A stretch of 64,000 bases of DNA from Pseudoips prasinana (GCA_951640165.1 OX621255.1:20744001-20808000); one strand, 5' to 3'; shown: positions 49,737 to 61,729, numbered from the stretch's first letter. Made by a program: numbers and translations. Notes: a model not told the origin generated them from the sequence alone.

Positions 49737-51065
49737 CCCTCTACCACCTACCACCTAATCTTGTTACATAACCACCTACCATACGTCTCACAGACGGGCG
49801 AGTAAAAAGTATGTAAAACCTATGGGTTTAAACCTAAAGGTTTTGTTTTTTAATTAAAATCAATTAAAATACTTATCAACGTCATTATTAAAGCAAACAA
49901 GGCACATAAAATATGACTTATTTTCTTAAAATCTTAATTAGTTTGAAACTACTCTTAATCCTAACGTAAAATTTTTCATATTCAAAAAACGAGATCTACA
50001 AATATAATCAAAAAACATAGGAACTTATTTCTTTCTGTTTATAAAAATATAATAATCAGCAAGTAACATAAAATCAAAACTTTCTCATTATAATCATATC
50101 TTTTGCAAAATTGCAGGACATCAATCTTACAGATTTTCTAGACAGTAAATGCACATTTTATGGGAGCATTCGATACAAATCGGCTTTTTACACTCAAAAC
50201 ACATGTGTTGTGTCCTGCGTTTCGTTTTAGGGTCGCAGATTGAGCAGTTTTTTCGAAAAGCCCATCTGTCTTCGGAACTGCTTCCAACCGGGAGAGCTGG
50301 TGGGATCGATTCATTGTCGCACTGAAGTATGCACCGAAGTGCGATTCCAATATCTCCTTGAATCTTCACATTGTTTTCTCGACGCCCTATATGCGGTCTG
50401 GTCAGCTGTTCAGCTAGCCGCTTCATAAATTGGAATCTGCTTTCAATTTTGTTTCCTTAGGCTTGAGCAGAAAAGCTGATGACGTAGCAGTTTGAGGCCG
50501 AAATATCGAGCAGCCAATAAAATACTGCCAATGGTCACACACGCGTTCGAGTACCTGTAGTATAATTGGAAAATCTTTGGTCGAGTAGGTCCACTCTGAT
50601 CTTGGTACGATTGTACAAATGTTCATCTACGTCTGGCATATGATACATACTTGTAACGGTGATCCCTACTTTATTTGGCTTGGGGTCGTAAGATGATATA
50701 GTTATATCTTTTGTTAACCCCAAGATCGTTAAATCAACAAGTCGGTAATGGGCTGGTAGGAATTTTTGTAACCAACGCTAAATAACGCTATTACTAGAAG
50801 CCATTTTTAACGGAAATAGAATAAAACCACAATTTAAAAAAAGTCACGCAACCACCTACCATACGTCTCACAGACGGAACACGACAATTTTTTACTTGTC
50901 AGTGACAAATGTGCGCAACTAGGACCGACGACGAGCGCTTGGACAGCACTGGGAGACGAGGCGGGAAGGTACAGGGACGTGCAAGTTGATACGTGTTTTG
51001 CGCGCCAAAATATTAACGATTTTAATTTCCTTGCGTCTGAGAGACGTATGTCAGGTGGTTAAGGG
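49737..51065 (-). mobile_element. piggyBac-like element, internally deleted
   Basis: Flanked by TTAA on both sides (49733-49736 and 51066-51069). TIRs CCCTCTACCACCT and CCCTTAACCACCT (inverted) match at 11 of 13. A 27-bp subterminal motif (ACCACCTACCATACGTCTCA...) occurs exactly at 49771-49797 and 50851-50877, and inverted with changes at 51033-51057. It is 1.33 kb long, against over 2 kb for an intact element. Confidence 0.9.
50127..50723 (-). pseudogene. piggyBac transposase, C-terminal third, frameshifted
   Basis: piggyBac transposases cut and paste at TTAA. What remains reads YNRTKIRVDLLDQRFSNYTT (the family VDxLDQ motif, which holds the third catalytic Asp), then CDHWQYFIGCSIF in a second frame, and from 50426 back in the first frame to the cysteine-rich end: CSICDPKTKRRTQHMCFECK, CIECSHKMCIYC. 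This CxxC...CxxC...H..CxxC pattern is the C-terminal zinc-binding domain typical of the family. The N-terminal DNA-binding part and the first two catalytic Asp are deleted. At least two frameshifts separate the pieces. Confidence 0.85.
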
Positions 51066-51178
51066 TTAATAGTTGTTATGAGTCTGGATGTAATTCTTGT
51101 CCGTCTATTATATATTGGTAAAGTACCCCGAGACATAGGGAAGAGATTAAAATATGCGAGCATTGTCGCTTAAAAAAA

Positions 51179-51811
51179 GTAACGCTCGATTTTTTAGAGT
51201 TTCTCATCGTTCATTTCAATCCATGACAATGACATAAATTAATTAATGTTGAATGTCTAAGTCAGCAAAAAGTTTAAAAATTGCGTAAGTAAACCATGGA
51301 TTACAGGGGGATAAATGTTTTATAAAAGGTTGAATACCCTATTACATTAAACCATGATTTCATAACATTAAGCATTATTCCGAACAAAAATTTCCCTTTG
51401 GTAAGTCTTTTTTCTGTGACTCAATTTTGCAAAGTTTGCTGTTGTTTACATCTTAGCTAACATTGTGAGCTTGGGGCAATGGAAAGTTTTGGGATGATGT
51501 GATATTATTATGTTTGTTTGGGCTTTTCGAAAACAACACGTGGATGGTCTCAGATTTCTTCAGAGCTAGTGAAAGCGTGTAACTAGTTTATCTAATAGTT
51601 TTGAACAGGGTCAGTGTATTTAGAGCCCACGCTCCAATTGTTCTTTTCTCAGAATCGTTATTAGATAATAGCTATCATAAAACAATTGAAAAATGAAAAT
51701 AAAGTATTACATATTATAAGGTCATTTTTCTTTTTTTCACACACACGGTTATCTGATCCGAAACTAAGCAAAGATGGAATGAATGAATGGAAACCAAATA
51801 ACTGATATCTA
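51179..51811. other. No gene; SINE tail scrap
   Basis: AT-rich. 51740-51808 is a reverse SINE-tail scrap (CGGTTATCTGATCCGAAACT, CAAATAACTGATAT). Confidence 0.45.
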
Positions 51812-52040
51812 TACTAATATTATAAAGAGGTAACGTTTGTGAGTTTGTGACGTTGTAAGCGATAATCTCTGGATCTACTGAACCGATTTTCAAAATTATT
51901 TCGTTAATAGAAAGCTACGTTACTGTGGAGTGTCATAGGCTAAGAAACATTCTAAAATTTATCCCGATGTATTACGCGGGACAAAAGGGCAGGGACAAAA
52001 ATATTTATAACGCGGAACGAAGTCCGCGGGCACTGATATA
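51812..52040 (+). mobile_element. Helitron-like element
   Basis: TACTAATATTATAAAGAGGT start, ACTGAACCGATTTTCAAAAT interior, GAACGAAGTCCGCGGGCACT end with a decayed CTAG. Confidence 0.65.
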
Positions 52041-52045
52041 CTACT

Positions 52046-53996
52046 TAAACTAGTTTTCTTTTGTTAAAACACACTTATGTAGATTAATAATTAAACACTA
52101 CACACACTAAATTAAACACCCATTATAATGTCAATTTTAACTATGGTATACCAAAGATAAAATTGTCACCGTCTATTTTCTTAAACTTCGCTGATTGGAA
52201 TATTAAACATGGTTCCAAATAGTCGCACCTCCTAGAGTAATTAAAGCAGAACTTTGCCTGTGTAATTACTGATGTTACCGCTGTAACTGTTGAAAGGATT
52301 TGTTTAAGTTAAGGGGCTTACTATGTTTCTGAAATTGAAAACATAGAGGGGTGGGGGGAGGGTGATGATATTTTGTCTGATATTCACGCGCCGTTACCAC
52401 ACACTAGTTAAGTTATATTAGAACTTGTAAAACTACACAATTTAAGAGCTTTGTTACTGACATTTTCGTCATAATTTTGATGTACTAATAAGAGTTACTT
52501 CCTAACATATAAAATACCAATAACAAATAATCCATGTGCAAGACACTTGTATAAGTAAATTTAATAGTTCCTTGTGTCTCTAATAACATGGATCTATGTT
52601 ATCTGAAATTTAAATAAAATAATATCATAGATGTCACGTGATGTGTGACAAACTAAAGATAGTGATGCTGTGATCGTGAGCAACGTGAAGCGAAAGGCCA
52701 TTAGTCTCGTGTCTCTCGGCCAACTTGACAACTGTGCACGTGACCACTTGACCTATTTCAGGTAGCGCTACATATTCAGACACGGGGGACGGGCCCGACT
52801 GCATTAACCGGATCTTGACCAACGTATTTTCTATTAGACCATAGATTATGCAACTTGTAAGTAAGTAAATACAAAAAAAAACAGTTATTTTCTTGTATTC
52901 ATGTAATTTAATTACCTTAATTTATTGCGTTTCATAAATGTATATAATACATCACTTAAATAATGTCTGTCCATAAGAATTTGCATGCTGTGATCTCCTA
53001 TAATTAAAGATACTCAGTACCTATAGTTAAGCCTTTTGTAATCTTTGTTGGCTGATACTAATAAATAAATAAATAAAAACTTGCAAATACTGTATTCTAG
53101 CTAGAATAATAATTGCGGAGTGACGATGTTTTTTTTTTGTAAAAGACACTTTTAGTTGGTAAATGAATCCCTGTGTCGTGGGTGACTTTACAAACAATTA
53201 ACTCCAGAATAAAACACACCCGAAACTCAGAACATATAAATATGTCACAAAAATAACATAGCACCTAAACTAAGTTAAATAAATCTGATTTTATATAGTG
53301 TCACGAGAGTTTCTAATGCCTTCACATGCTATAGGTAAGCGAGCTATTTTCATTGGGTGGATCGTCCAAGACGTTCGTGCGATGACCGTGGTTACGTGAC
53401 ATACATATAAAAGTGTCACAAAAATATTAGTTTAAAAAACTAAAAAACATGCTTTTATAGAAACCAAAGTAATAAAATGAAAATTAGAAATATTTTATTG
53501 CAAAAAAGAGAAAGCTGCGTGGTGTCGATAGTTATTTTTACTTTCCTTTATTTCCTTTTATAGATTGGTTTTTATAAAAGCGTGTGTGCATATTTTAGTT
53601 TGAAAACAATTATTTTATTTTATATTTTATTTATCTCAAAAAAACTTGCTTGTGACAACGGCACATTAAAACAGGAATCGATAATCCTGATTATCCTAGT
53701 AAGGATTACAGGTTAAGTATACCCAATAACGTGTTAATCCGACGTGTAGAAGGGGGTGAAAATCATGTTCAAGTTTCCGTTACATACTAACATACGTAAT
53801 AAAATACACTTTTAAACTTTCGCGTATCATAATTATATAGGCCCAAAAGGGGGCCTCAGGTGTTAGTCGTTTAATTTAAGCGCTTTCTGCGCTAGCCAAC
53901 TGCTCATTGCCTTCAATTCTTTAGTTTTAATATAGTAGAACTAAATTTCAAAATAATAGATTAGTAACTTGTTATTTATTGAAAGATTTAAGAAAA
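52046..53996. other. Nearly 2 kb with no gene recognised
   Basis: AT-rich throughout. A weak resemblance to SINE type 5 tails near 53170-53260 (reverse) is the only repeat signal. The frame 52634-52822 (-) has no domain. Confidence 0.4.
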
Positions 53997-54150
53997 ATAT
54001 TGCTGATAAATTAGACCGCACGGACGGACTAATTAGTTTCTTGTAACTTTTATATTGTATTCGACTATGTTTATGTACTGCATTGTGAGCTTGACAAGTA
54101 CAAGTGTATGTTAATACCGAAGTGCTGAATAGATTTCATTATTTCATTAT
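53997..54150 (+). repeat. Dispersed repeat D
   Basis: Second copy of the repeat at 46452: GACCGCACGGACGGACTAAT to AAGTGCTGAATAGATTTCAT. Confidence 0.65.
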
Positions 54151-54194
54151 ATAAGCATGGTTAGAGAGTCAGCCCGTGACCACAATCAACTTAG

Positions 54195-56900
54195 TTCAAA
54201 ATTCAAAAATTCAAAATTCAAAAGTCGTTTATTCCGTTAAAATATTACATTTGTGTGGAATCGTCAATTTTTTTTACCCTACCGTGCAGTGCATGACGTG
54301 GCAGCTACTGAGAAACACTGCCAGAAAACTCAGTAGGAATCCTTTTTTAAAATATATATTTCTTAAATAAATTTACATTGTATTTAAATGTGTTAATTTA
54401 GAGCGACTCAATCCCAAGCTGTTTTGTCACTTAAATAATCAGAAGTTTTGTAATAAGCCCTGCTACACAATTTGGCTTTTATAATTCTTTTAAACTTATT
54501 CATAGACATTTCTCGGATATCACTGGGAAGTTTGTTATAGAATCTTATACATTGCCCCATAAAAGAGTTACTTACTTTGTGGAGACGGGTGGTATGTAAC
54601 ACAAAGTTATGCTTATATCGAGTATTTATATTATGAGTATCACTCCTTTTACAGAAGGAGTCTTTATATTTATGCATATAAATTAGATTCTCATATATAT
54701 ACTGACATGCTACAGTCAGAATGTTAATCTCTTTAAACTTCTCTCTCAAAGATTCTCGCGGACCAAGTTTATATATTGCTCTTACAGCTCTTTTTTGCAA
54801 TACAAATATGGTGTTAATGTCCGCAGCGCTACCCCAGAGAAGAATTCCATAGGACATTATACTATGAAAATAACTGAAATAAACCATTCTAGCTGTATCC
54901 ACATCAGTAAGCCGTCTTATAGTTTTAACAGCATATGCAGCAGAACTTAATTTGCCTGATAGTTTTTCTATTTGTGGGCCCCATTGTAGTTTTGAATCAA
55001 TTGTGATACCCAAAAACACAGTTGACTCAACAGGGGTCAATCCAGCTCCATTAAGCTGTACATTGGTAGCCACCTGTTTCACATTAGGTGTAGAGAATTT
55101 TATGACTTTAGTTTTCTTGTCATTTAGCAAAAGATTATTAGCATTAAACCAATGAACAACTTTAGAGATTGCGTCATTTACTTCGTCAAAATTGCGTAAT
55201 TGTCGATTTATTTTAAACGTCAATGAAGTATCATCCGCAAACAAAACAATCTCATGTTTATCCCTTACATAGTAGGGTAAGTCATTTATATAGATTAAAA
55301 ATAAGAATGGGCCGAGAATCGATCCCTGTGGAACGCCCATTACCACTGGGGATCCCGCAGATTTTTTACCATTTATATCGACCTTCTGAATTCTATTGCC
55401 CAAGTAAGAAGTCAAAAGTTCGAGAGCCTTGTTCCTGATACCGTAGTGGTGTAGTTTCCTGACAAGAGTGTCATGATGAACACAATCAAATGCTTTGGAC
55501 AAATCGCAAAAGATACCTAATGCATCCTGCGAGTCCTCCCAAGCCGCGAATATACTTTTTAACAGATTGACTCCTGCATCTATAGTTGAACAACCCTTCG
55601 TGAATCCAAACTGTTTCCGATGAAGTAAATTATGTATATTAAAGTGACTGAGCAACTGGCTAAGCATTAGCTTTTCAAATATTTTACTTAGAGTGGGCAA
55701 TACGGAAATAGGTCGGAAATTTGAAGGATCTGAAGTATCACCAGCTTTAAACAATGGAATAATTTTACTATACTTCATCAAGTCAGGAAATACGCCAGAT
55801 GCGACACAGCAATTGAACACAGCAGCTAGATGTGGGGCGATTATAGTTATAATTGATGAAATAGTCTTAACAGATAAACCCCACAGATCCCTAGTGGTTT
55901 TCATATTAATACTTTTGAAAGCATTCAAAATATCTTTAGGGTTAACCACCGAGAATTCAAAATCTGTGTCACACTTCTCTATGCTTTGCTGGAGTATTAG
56001 CTCAGCAGATACAGAAGAAGACGCAAGAGATTTGGTAACATCGATTGGAACATTAGAAAAATATTTTTCAAACTCAGTCGCCACTTCTAAATCGCTTTTA
56101 ATGTCAACATTATTTATTCTTAAATTAAAATCACGACTACGTATTTTTTTCCTACCTGTCTCAGTATTAATAATCTTCCAGGTGGTTTTAATAATATTTG
56201 TCGAATTTTTTATAATATTTTTTAAGTACATCGATTTAGCAATGGAACAGGCTCTTCGAAAGGTTTTGGCATATTGTTTTACATGTTCTAGAAAAGTCGT
56301 ATTTTGATTATAGGATCTTTCTTCATACAATTTATATAATTGATTGCGACTTTTATAAATTCCTGGAGTTGCCCAATCACAGAACATCAGACGGTTACTT
56401 ACAGACAACTGTTTGGGTGTGAATATTGAGCAGAACTCACCATTAATCAAGTTGAATAAAGAGTTGTACAAGTGATCCGGATCACTATGATAGGGCAACA
56501 GTGCCAGTTTTCTTGCTATATTATATTTAAATATTCCTAAACGGCTTTCACTATATGGTATGTAACTTATTTGTGTACTTTGAACCTTTGGAGAATTTGA
56601 AAAAGTGACCAACTGACCAGAATGATCTGACTGAATCTTATTCATTATTAATTTATTTAAAGGTTTTGCCGAGCTAAATATATTGTCAATGCATGTAGCA
56701 CTTGTGGCAGTAACTCTAGTTGGTTCTGTAAAGTTGTGATGTAAATTATAGGACATAAACAAATTTAAAAAATTACAACTTGTTGAGTTTTTCTCCAAAA
56801 TATTTACATTAAAATCTCCACAAATGATAACAGTTTTATGGGTATTAGTTAAGTTCAAGTCGATACGTCGGGAAAATAACAATAAAGGTAGTCGCGTTAA
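54195..56900 (-). mobile_element. Jockey/CR1-group non-LTR retrotransposon, 5' truncated
   Basis: Reverse element containing the ORF below, a short 3' UTR, and a 3' tail of TTTTGAAT-type repeats (54195-54220). The 5' end breaks within the endonuclease near 56884-56900, the usual outcome of incomplete reverse transcription. Confidence 0.85.
54408..56882 (-). CDS. Endonuclease (C-terminal part)-reverse transcriptase of a jockey/CR1-group LINE
   Basis: 824 codons with no internal stop. It begins inside the AP endonuclease (VIICGDFNVN at about 18-27, then SDHSGQLVTF), continues through a linker, and carries a full RT: SNFRPISVLPTLSKIFEKLM, QFGFTKGCSTIDAG, GIFCDLSKAFDCVHHDTLVR with the first catalytic Asp, GVPQGSILGPFLFLIYINDL, and the FADD box (VLFADDTSL). 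The C-terminal domain ends HTTRLHKVSNSFMGQCIRFY and NKLPSDIREMSMNKFKRIIK, typical of jockey-type elements. The N-terminal part of the endonuclease and any gag-like ORF1 are missing, so the copy cannot move by itself, although the RT frame looks recent. Confidence 0.9.
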   Translation of the reverse strand: MLFSRRIDLNLTNTHKTVIICGDFNVNILEKNSTSCNFLNLFMSYNLHHNFTEPTRVTATSATCIDNIFSSAKPLNKLIMNKIQSDHSGQLVTFSNSPKVQSTQISYIPYSESRLGIFKYNIARKLALLPYHSDPDHLYNSLFNLINGEFCSIFTPKQLSVSNRLMFCDWATPGIYKSRNQLYKLYEERSYNQNTTFLEHVKQYAKTFRRACSIAKSMYLKNIIKNSTNIIKTTWKIINTETGRKKIRSRDFNLRINNVDIKSDLEVATEFEKYFSNVPIDVTKSLASSSVSAELILQQSIEKCDTDFEFSVVNPKDILNAFKSINMKTTRDLWGLSVKTISSIITIIAPHLAAVFNCCVASGVFPDLMKYSKIIPLFKAGDTSDPSNFRPISVLPTLSKIFEKLMLSQLLSHFNIHNLLHRKQFGFTKGCSTIDAGVNLLKSIFAAWEDSQDALGIFCDLSKAFDCVHHDTLVRKLHHYGIRNKALELLTSYLGNRIQKVDINGKKSAGSPVVMGVPQGSILGPFLFLIYINDLPYYVRDKHEIVLFADDTSLTFKINRQLRNFDEVNDAISKVVHWFNANNLLLNDKKTKVIKFSTPNVKQVATNVQLNGAGLTPVESTVFLGITIDSKLQWGPQIEKLSGKLSSAAYAVKTIRRLTDVDTARMVYFSYFHSIMSYGILLWGSAADINTIFVLQKRAVRAIYKLGPRESLREKFKEINILTVACQYIYENLIYMHKYKDSFCKRSDTHNINTRYKHNFVLHTTRLHKVSNSFMGQCIRFYNKLPSDIREMSMNKFKRIIKAKLCSRAYYKTSDYLSDKTAWD

Positions 56901-57033
56901 TACCTGTTAACAATGTTTAGGTATATATAATACGTATTAAATTAATAATAGTGATAAAACTTAGAAAACAGAGGTATGATTTACACAAGGGTGCTGGGGT
57001 AGAGGAGACGTGACTACTATTTTTATTTTTTTT

Positions 57034-57220
57034 TATATCAGAGGTCGACAAACGAGCAAGTGAGTCACCTGATGGTAAGTGATCACCGCCGCCCATGGAC
57101 ACTCGCAATACCAGAGGTATCGCGGGCGCGTTGCCGGCCTTTAAAAGTCAGCGAACAATTGTTGCTGACCCTTCCCCCCATCCCAATGAGCTCTGGCGAC
57201 CTTACTCGCACTCGGAAACA
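57034..57220 (+). repeat. Dispersed repeat (CACCTGATGG family)
   Basis: TCAGAGGTCGACAAACGAGC, CACCTGATGGTAAGTGATCA, CCGCCGCCCATGGACACTCG, GCGGGCGCGTTGCCGGCC. Reverse counterpart at 19978-20155. Confidence 0.75.
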
Positions 57221-57785
57221 CACCATTAGAATTATTAATGTTATTATATGGGAGTGTCTTCTGTAATGTGGAGGTACTTCCCCAGTCGGGCTGCTCTTTG
57301 TGCGAATGAACGCTGTGCCCTACCTCTCAAGAACTAGACTACTAAGGAAATCACGTTGACTACTGCACAAAACGTGTAATAATTTAGCTTTCTATATCGT
57401 CATTAAATTATTGAATTTGCACCTGTAACATAATAAATTAAATTAAAATGATTTATCGGATTTCATGATTGCAGTTTACAATATTATGAGGCTGCCCCAC
57501 TAAGTTATAAAATACTTGTGTTGGAGCTACCTCGCTTATTCCCAATTTACAATATTCAAAACAAAAATAATAGTAATATCAAAAAGACATACTATACCTA
57601 AGTACCAATATTGACAGCTCTGTGTTATGTGTATGTGTGTGTGTATGTTGACCCGTCTTTTATCATGTCCAATTATAATGTGTGGGCTGAGAATAAAAAC
57701 AGACTAAATTTGAAACAGGACTTAAATTAGTTTTGATTCCCTTAATACCCTCAAAAGCGATAATAATAATTTAGCTGTTGATATG
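57221..57785. other. No gene recognised
   Basis: 57221-57340 may continue the preceding repeat (GAGGTACTTCCCCAGTCGGG). The rest is AT-rich and unassigned. Confidence 0.4.
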
Positions 57786-58018
57786 ACGGTCACCGTAGCC
57801 TAGTTGGTAGTGCTCCTGCGTACGAAGCTGGTGGTCCTGGGTTCGAATCCCGGTAAGTGCAAATATTTGTGTGATGAGCACGAATATTTGTTTCTGAGTC
57901 ATGGATATTTTCTATGTATTTAAGTATTTATCTATCTATATCGTCACCTGGTACCCATAGTACAAGCTTTGCTTAGTTTGGGGCTAGGATGATCTGTGTG
58001 ACATTGTCCCCAGATATT
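57786..58018 (+). mobile_element. tRNA-derived SINE, head type 2
   Basis: GGTCACCGTAGCCTAGTTGG head, B-box GGGTTCGAATCCCGG, core and tail GGGGCTAGGATGATCTGTGT. Confidence 0.88.
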
Positions 58019-58257
58019 AGATATTATATACACCTGTTTTCAGTTATAACGTTAAATACTTAAAGTCATAACATTTAAATTTGAAAGATTAATTAAATTT
58101 GAAATATAATAATGGATGGCAACTACAACATACTCAACTCAACAACTTATAATTTTCTACTATAGAGTTATAAAAGTTGAATAAGTAAAACTTCGACATG
58201 AAATTTTTAGAAAACAAATCCTGTACCCGTTAAATATAATATAAGTGAATGCGCCAA

Positions 58258-58445
58258 ACTGCACGTGTGGCGCAGTGGCTAGGACAGTCGCCTCGCCGCG
58301 TCGTGTCCCGGGTTCGTTTGTGTGACCCATGAATAGTTGTATGGAGTCTGGATATAATTTGTGTCCGTCTATTATATGTTTGTAAAGTACCCCGCGACAC
58401 AGGGATTAGATTCCCTAGAGATAGCGTAGTCTTAAAAAAAAAAAG
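58258..58445 (+). mobile_element. tRNA-derived SINE, head type 5
   Basis: CTGCACGTGTGGCGCAGTGG head, a B-box shortened by deletion (CCCGGGTTCGTTTGTGTG), GACCCATGAATAGTTGTATG, GTACCCCGCGACACAGGGAT, ending in an A-run. Confidence 0.85.
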
Positions 58446-58447
58446 AA

Positions 58448-59409
58448 ACGAATGGAGATCTTAGTACCAATTTCGTACACTTATTACTTTTTTAATTCGA
58501 TATAAAATAATACTGGTCGTGTGGTATTTTGAGTTTAAGTTTAAAATTGCGACCACTTTTTTATTGATTTGTGTTTTAAAATCTGAAAATTACCTTTCAT
58601 TGTCCTTACCTTTTTGTAGTTTAAACAAAAAAATGTTTTGATTATCAACACTAACAGAATGGTCGTCTGTAGCTTAAATTTGAGTCTGTCTGTTGCATCG
58701 TACCTATCAAATGAACAGATTGATTTAATTATATCATAATCTTTATTCACAGAATAAAGGTTAAACATACAATAGTTATTATAGTGTTGGTATTGTGCTC
58801 TATATTCTATCTTAACATAAGGCATGCGAACAGTATTTTTTAAATTTTTACGTCATCTTACATAGTATTGATTTATTTATATAAGAATTTGACTGCCCTT
58901 TTTGAATCTTTGAAATCATTCAGATTTGTTTAATCAACATCAAAAAAAAAGAAATAACATATGTATATACCTATGTTTTAATTTTTTGTAGAGATATTAA
59001 TTCCTTCGTTTATTATACATGAATTAATACAGTTTTATTTAACGACAATTTTGTGATTTAATTTATGTCTATATTCAATTAATGTAATTATGTTGTTTTT
59101 AAGCCCTGCAATATATCGTATAAAATTACACTTCAAATTGCATTGCAAACAATGAGTATATTCTATGATTTGATTTGATAATATTTAGTTTGGCAAAACA
59201 TCTGCGAGTGCGGCATGTCACCCCAAAGTATGGCATGTTTATCTGACTGTCCCTCTTGTCCAGTCTCTTGTTCCCTTCAGGACTTGTATGACGTTCCAGC
59301 CAAATCGATCAGCGTTGCCAATTTTGCGAAGATAAAATCTAATTCTTACCATCGACACCATAAGAAGAAGATAGTAAGATATAAATTATTATATAGGCGA
59401 ACATCAACA
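58448..59409. other. No gene recognised
   Basis: AT-rich. Open frames at 58541-58825 (-) and 59215-59478 (+) have no recognisable domain. Confidence 0.4.
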
Positions 59410-59610
59410 TCAACATTTTATAGTCAGAACATCTTTATATTAATAATTAACTGTACATATTTATTCCTAGGTACATAGTATATATTTAAATTAAGATAGG
59501 TGGTAGATATTTAAATGGACTGTTTGTATTGAAACATTTAAAATTTTCTTTAATTTATGATAGTAACAGTTATGTACGTAACTTAGCTAGCTTTTAGTTA
59601 TTGTCAAAGT
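59410..59610 (+). repeat. Dispersed repeat A, divergent copy
   Basis: TTTATAGTCAGAACATCTTT, TAGGTACATAGTATATATTT and TTAGCTAGCTTTTAGTTATTG keep the order of the family but with many changes. Confidence 0.5.
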
Positions 59611-59931
59611 GGAAATTTACAAGCGTTAATAATTTTAACTGTGGATATTTATAATGTTTAATATATCGTGTGTGTAATCACATGCTAGAACCTTATATAA
59701 TTCTATACGACAATAAAGGAGCTTCATCCTAAGCGCTAAGGCATTGGCATGTGATTTCTAACGTAATTTTCTCAAGATCACATAACACTTTTCAAAGGCG
59801 TAGGGAACCGATTGCCTAGTAGGAATAAACGTGCAAAAGACCATGTGTCAAAGCTAGTCAAAGAGCTCACGCCTAACGTCTTCGTTAGGCTTCATACGAC
59901 AAAGCGCATGGCAATGGTGGCAATTATATAG

Positions 59932-60225
59932 CTGTGCCCCGCGGTTTTACCCGCGCAAAATTTTATAAATACACAGCTCCTCCCGCGTAGGTGATAGCGT
60001 GATAATATGTAGCCTATATGTTGACCCGACTTCTTAGTAATATTCATGCAAAATTTGAAATAAATCCATGCAGTACTTTTTGAGTTTATCCCGGACATAC
60101 ATACAGACAAACAGACACACAGACAAAAATTCTAAAAACTATATTTTTGGCTTCGAGATCGATTGTAGATCACACCGAATTCCTCCGTATTCTTAAAAAA
60201 AAAATATTCAATGTACAGTACACAC
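59932..60225 (-). mobile_element. Helitron-like element
   Basis: Reverse: AGCTGTGCCCCGCGGTTTTA at the left, ATATTCAATGTACAGTACAC at the right. Subfamily of 6483 and 25703. Confidence 0.7.
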
Positions 60226-60356
60226 AACTAAAATAATTTCAATTTAATTAAATCACATACAGATAGAATAAAGGCGATGTGGCAATTTAAGTATGCGAAT
60301 AATGCTTCTTTTCCGGAGCGCAAAATTCTAGGTACTGAAGAAATGTGAAATTTTGT

Positions 60357-60502
60357 GAAAATGGATGGATGTATGTTTATTACACTTTCACACAAAAACT
60401 ACGTAACGGGTTTGGATGAAACTTTATACTAAGAAACCACCCAAATAACACATAACCTTTAATTTGTAAAGATTAACGCGGGTGAAACCGTGGGGCACAG
60501 CT
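60357..60502 (+). mobile_element. Helitron-like element, 5' part short
   Basis: CTTTCACACAAAAACTACGT to GAAACCGTGGGGCACAGCTT. Confidence 0.6.
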
Positions 60503-60664
60503 TACAATGTTCTATCATGCCTGACACATTTTTTCTCTTTTTTATATTAAATTAAAATGAAAAATAAATTAAGAATGCCTGAATTTTCGAGACAAAGAAG
60601 TCGAATACATTTTAGTAGACTAGGTATAATAGGCACTAGCGGTTTACCGCTGAATGCGAATAGT

Positions 60665-60722
60665 TTGCCTTTGTCCAGCAGTAGACGTCTTTCAGCCGAT
60701 ATGATGATGATGATGATGATGA
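60665..60722 (+). pseudogene. Non-LTR RT terminal scrap with GAT tail
   Basis: TTTGCCTTTGTCCAGCAGTA, GACGTCTTTCAGCCGATATG, then ATGATGATGATGATGATG: the last codons and 3' tail of the 46648-type LINE. Confidence 0.7.
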
Positions 60723-61005
60723 ATAGGCACTCGTTATAACCTGAATGATTGGCAACAATTCTGTAATTTACATAAGCAAAGGAATCACACGACCTCAAAT
60801 CCTTACAACATAATAATCTCGAAAAGTTACAACTCTATTTAAATTGCTATTATACTATCTAGTGCAATTTATGGTTAACTAACTGACCCGGCGAACTTTG
60901 TTCCGCCTAACAGTCGAATATTTAGTTTGTTTATAATGATACCTACTTAAACTCCTTTTATTTTTACTTATTCCAAATTAAGTTATATTTTCATTAACAA
61001 TAACT

Positions 61006-61312
61006 GTACCCGCGCTTCGTCCGCGTGTTAACTAGTTTATTTAGTTTTTTTCTAAAATAAAACAATTTTATTGAAATAAACGTAACCTTAGTTACTCTTT
61101 GTTACATCATACTCCCTGTCAATAAAAGTCTCCAGTCCATCGGTTTAGCCATTTCAGAGATTAGCGGGAACAAACGTATAAATTTTTTTTTAAATGTTAT
61201 TTTGGTGTATGTTCCGTATATATATTCATATTTACGTAGTAATCCACGGTTATTTCAATATTATAAACTGACAATCCCAATTTATTTATATGTAGGTATA
61301 GATAAAAACTTT
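61006..61312 (-). mobile_element. Helitron-like element
   Basis: Reverse: CTGTACCCGCGCTTCGTCCG at the left, then GTTTAGCCATTTCAGAGATT. Subfamily of 28767 and 33399. Confidence 0.6.
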
Positions 61313-61555
61313 ATTGTATCAGATGTACCAAAAAAAAAATATATTTATGTTATATTAAACCCTGTTTTAGGTATATTGATAGTTTTATGTTCACCCTATT
61401 TTGTCCTACACTTGCTAGTTTAAAGGGTAGGGGAGACTAGTTTGATATAATAAAATCGGGTATTGCCAGCCTCAAAAAAAAAGCAAGATTAATAAAGTTA
61501 CAGGATATACATATATATTTAATACTTTAAAAAGATAACGCACTAGGGAATCTAA

Positions 61556-61729
61556 TCCCTTTGTCGCGGGGTACTTTACAAACATATATGAGACGGACAC
61601 AAATTACATCCAGACTCAGAACAACTATTTATGGGTCACAATAATAGTTGTACGGCGTGGGACTCGAACCCGCGACACGAAGCGGCGAGGCGACTGTCTT
61701 AGCCGCTGCGGCACACGTGCAATCAAAAA
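61556..61729 (-). mobile_element. tRNA-derived SINE, head type 5
   Basis: Reverse: CCCTTTGTCGCGGGGTACTT, then GGGACTCGAACCCGCGACAC (B-box) and CTTAGCCGCTGCGGCACACG. Confidence 0.85.

Larger units (their letters stand above)
49641..51178 (+). mobile_element. tRNA-derived SINE, head type 5, split by piggyBac
   Basis: The head at 49641-49736 (ACTGCACGTGTGGCGCAGCG, B-box GCGGGTTCGAGTCCCGC) continues at 51066-51178 (TAGTTGTTATGAGTCTGGAT, AAAGTACCCCGAGACATAGG). The uninterrupted copy at 58258 shows the join (GACCCATGAATAGTTGT). Confidence 0.88.
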
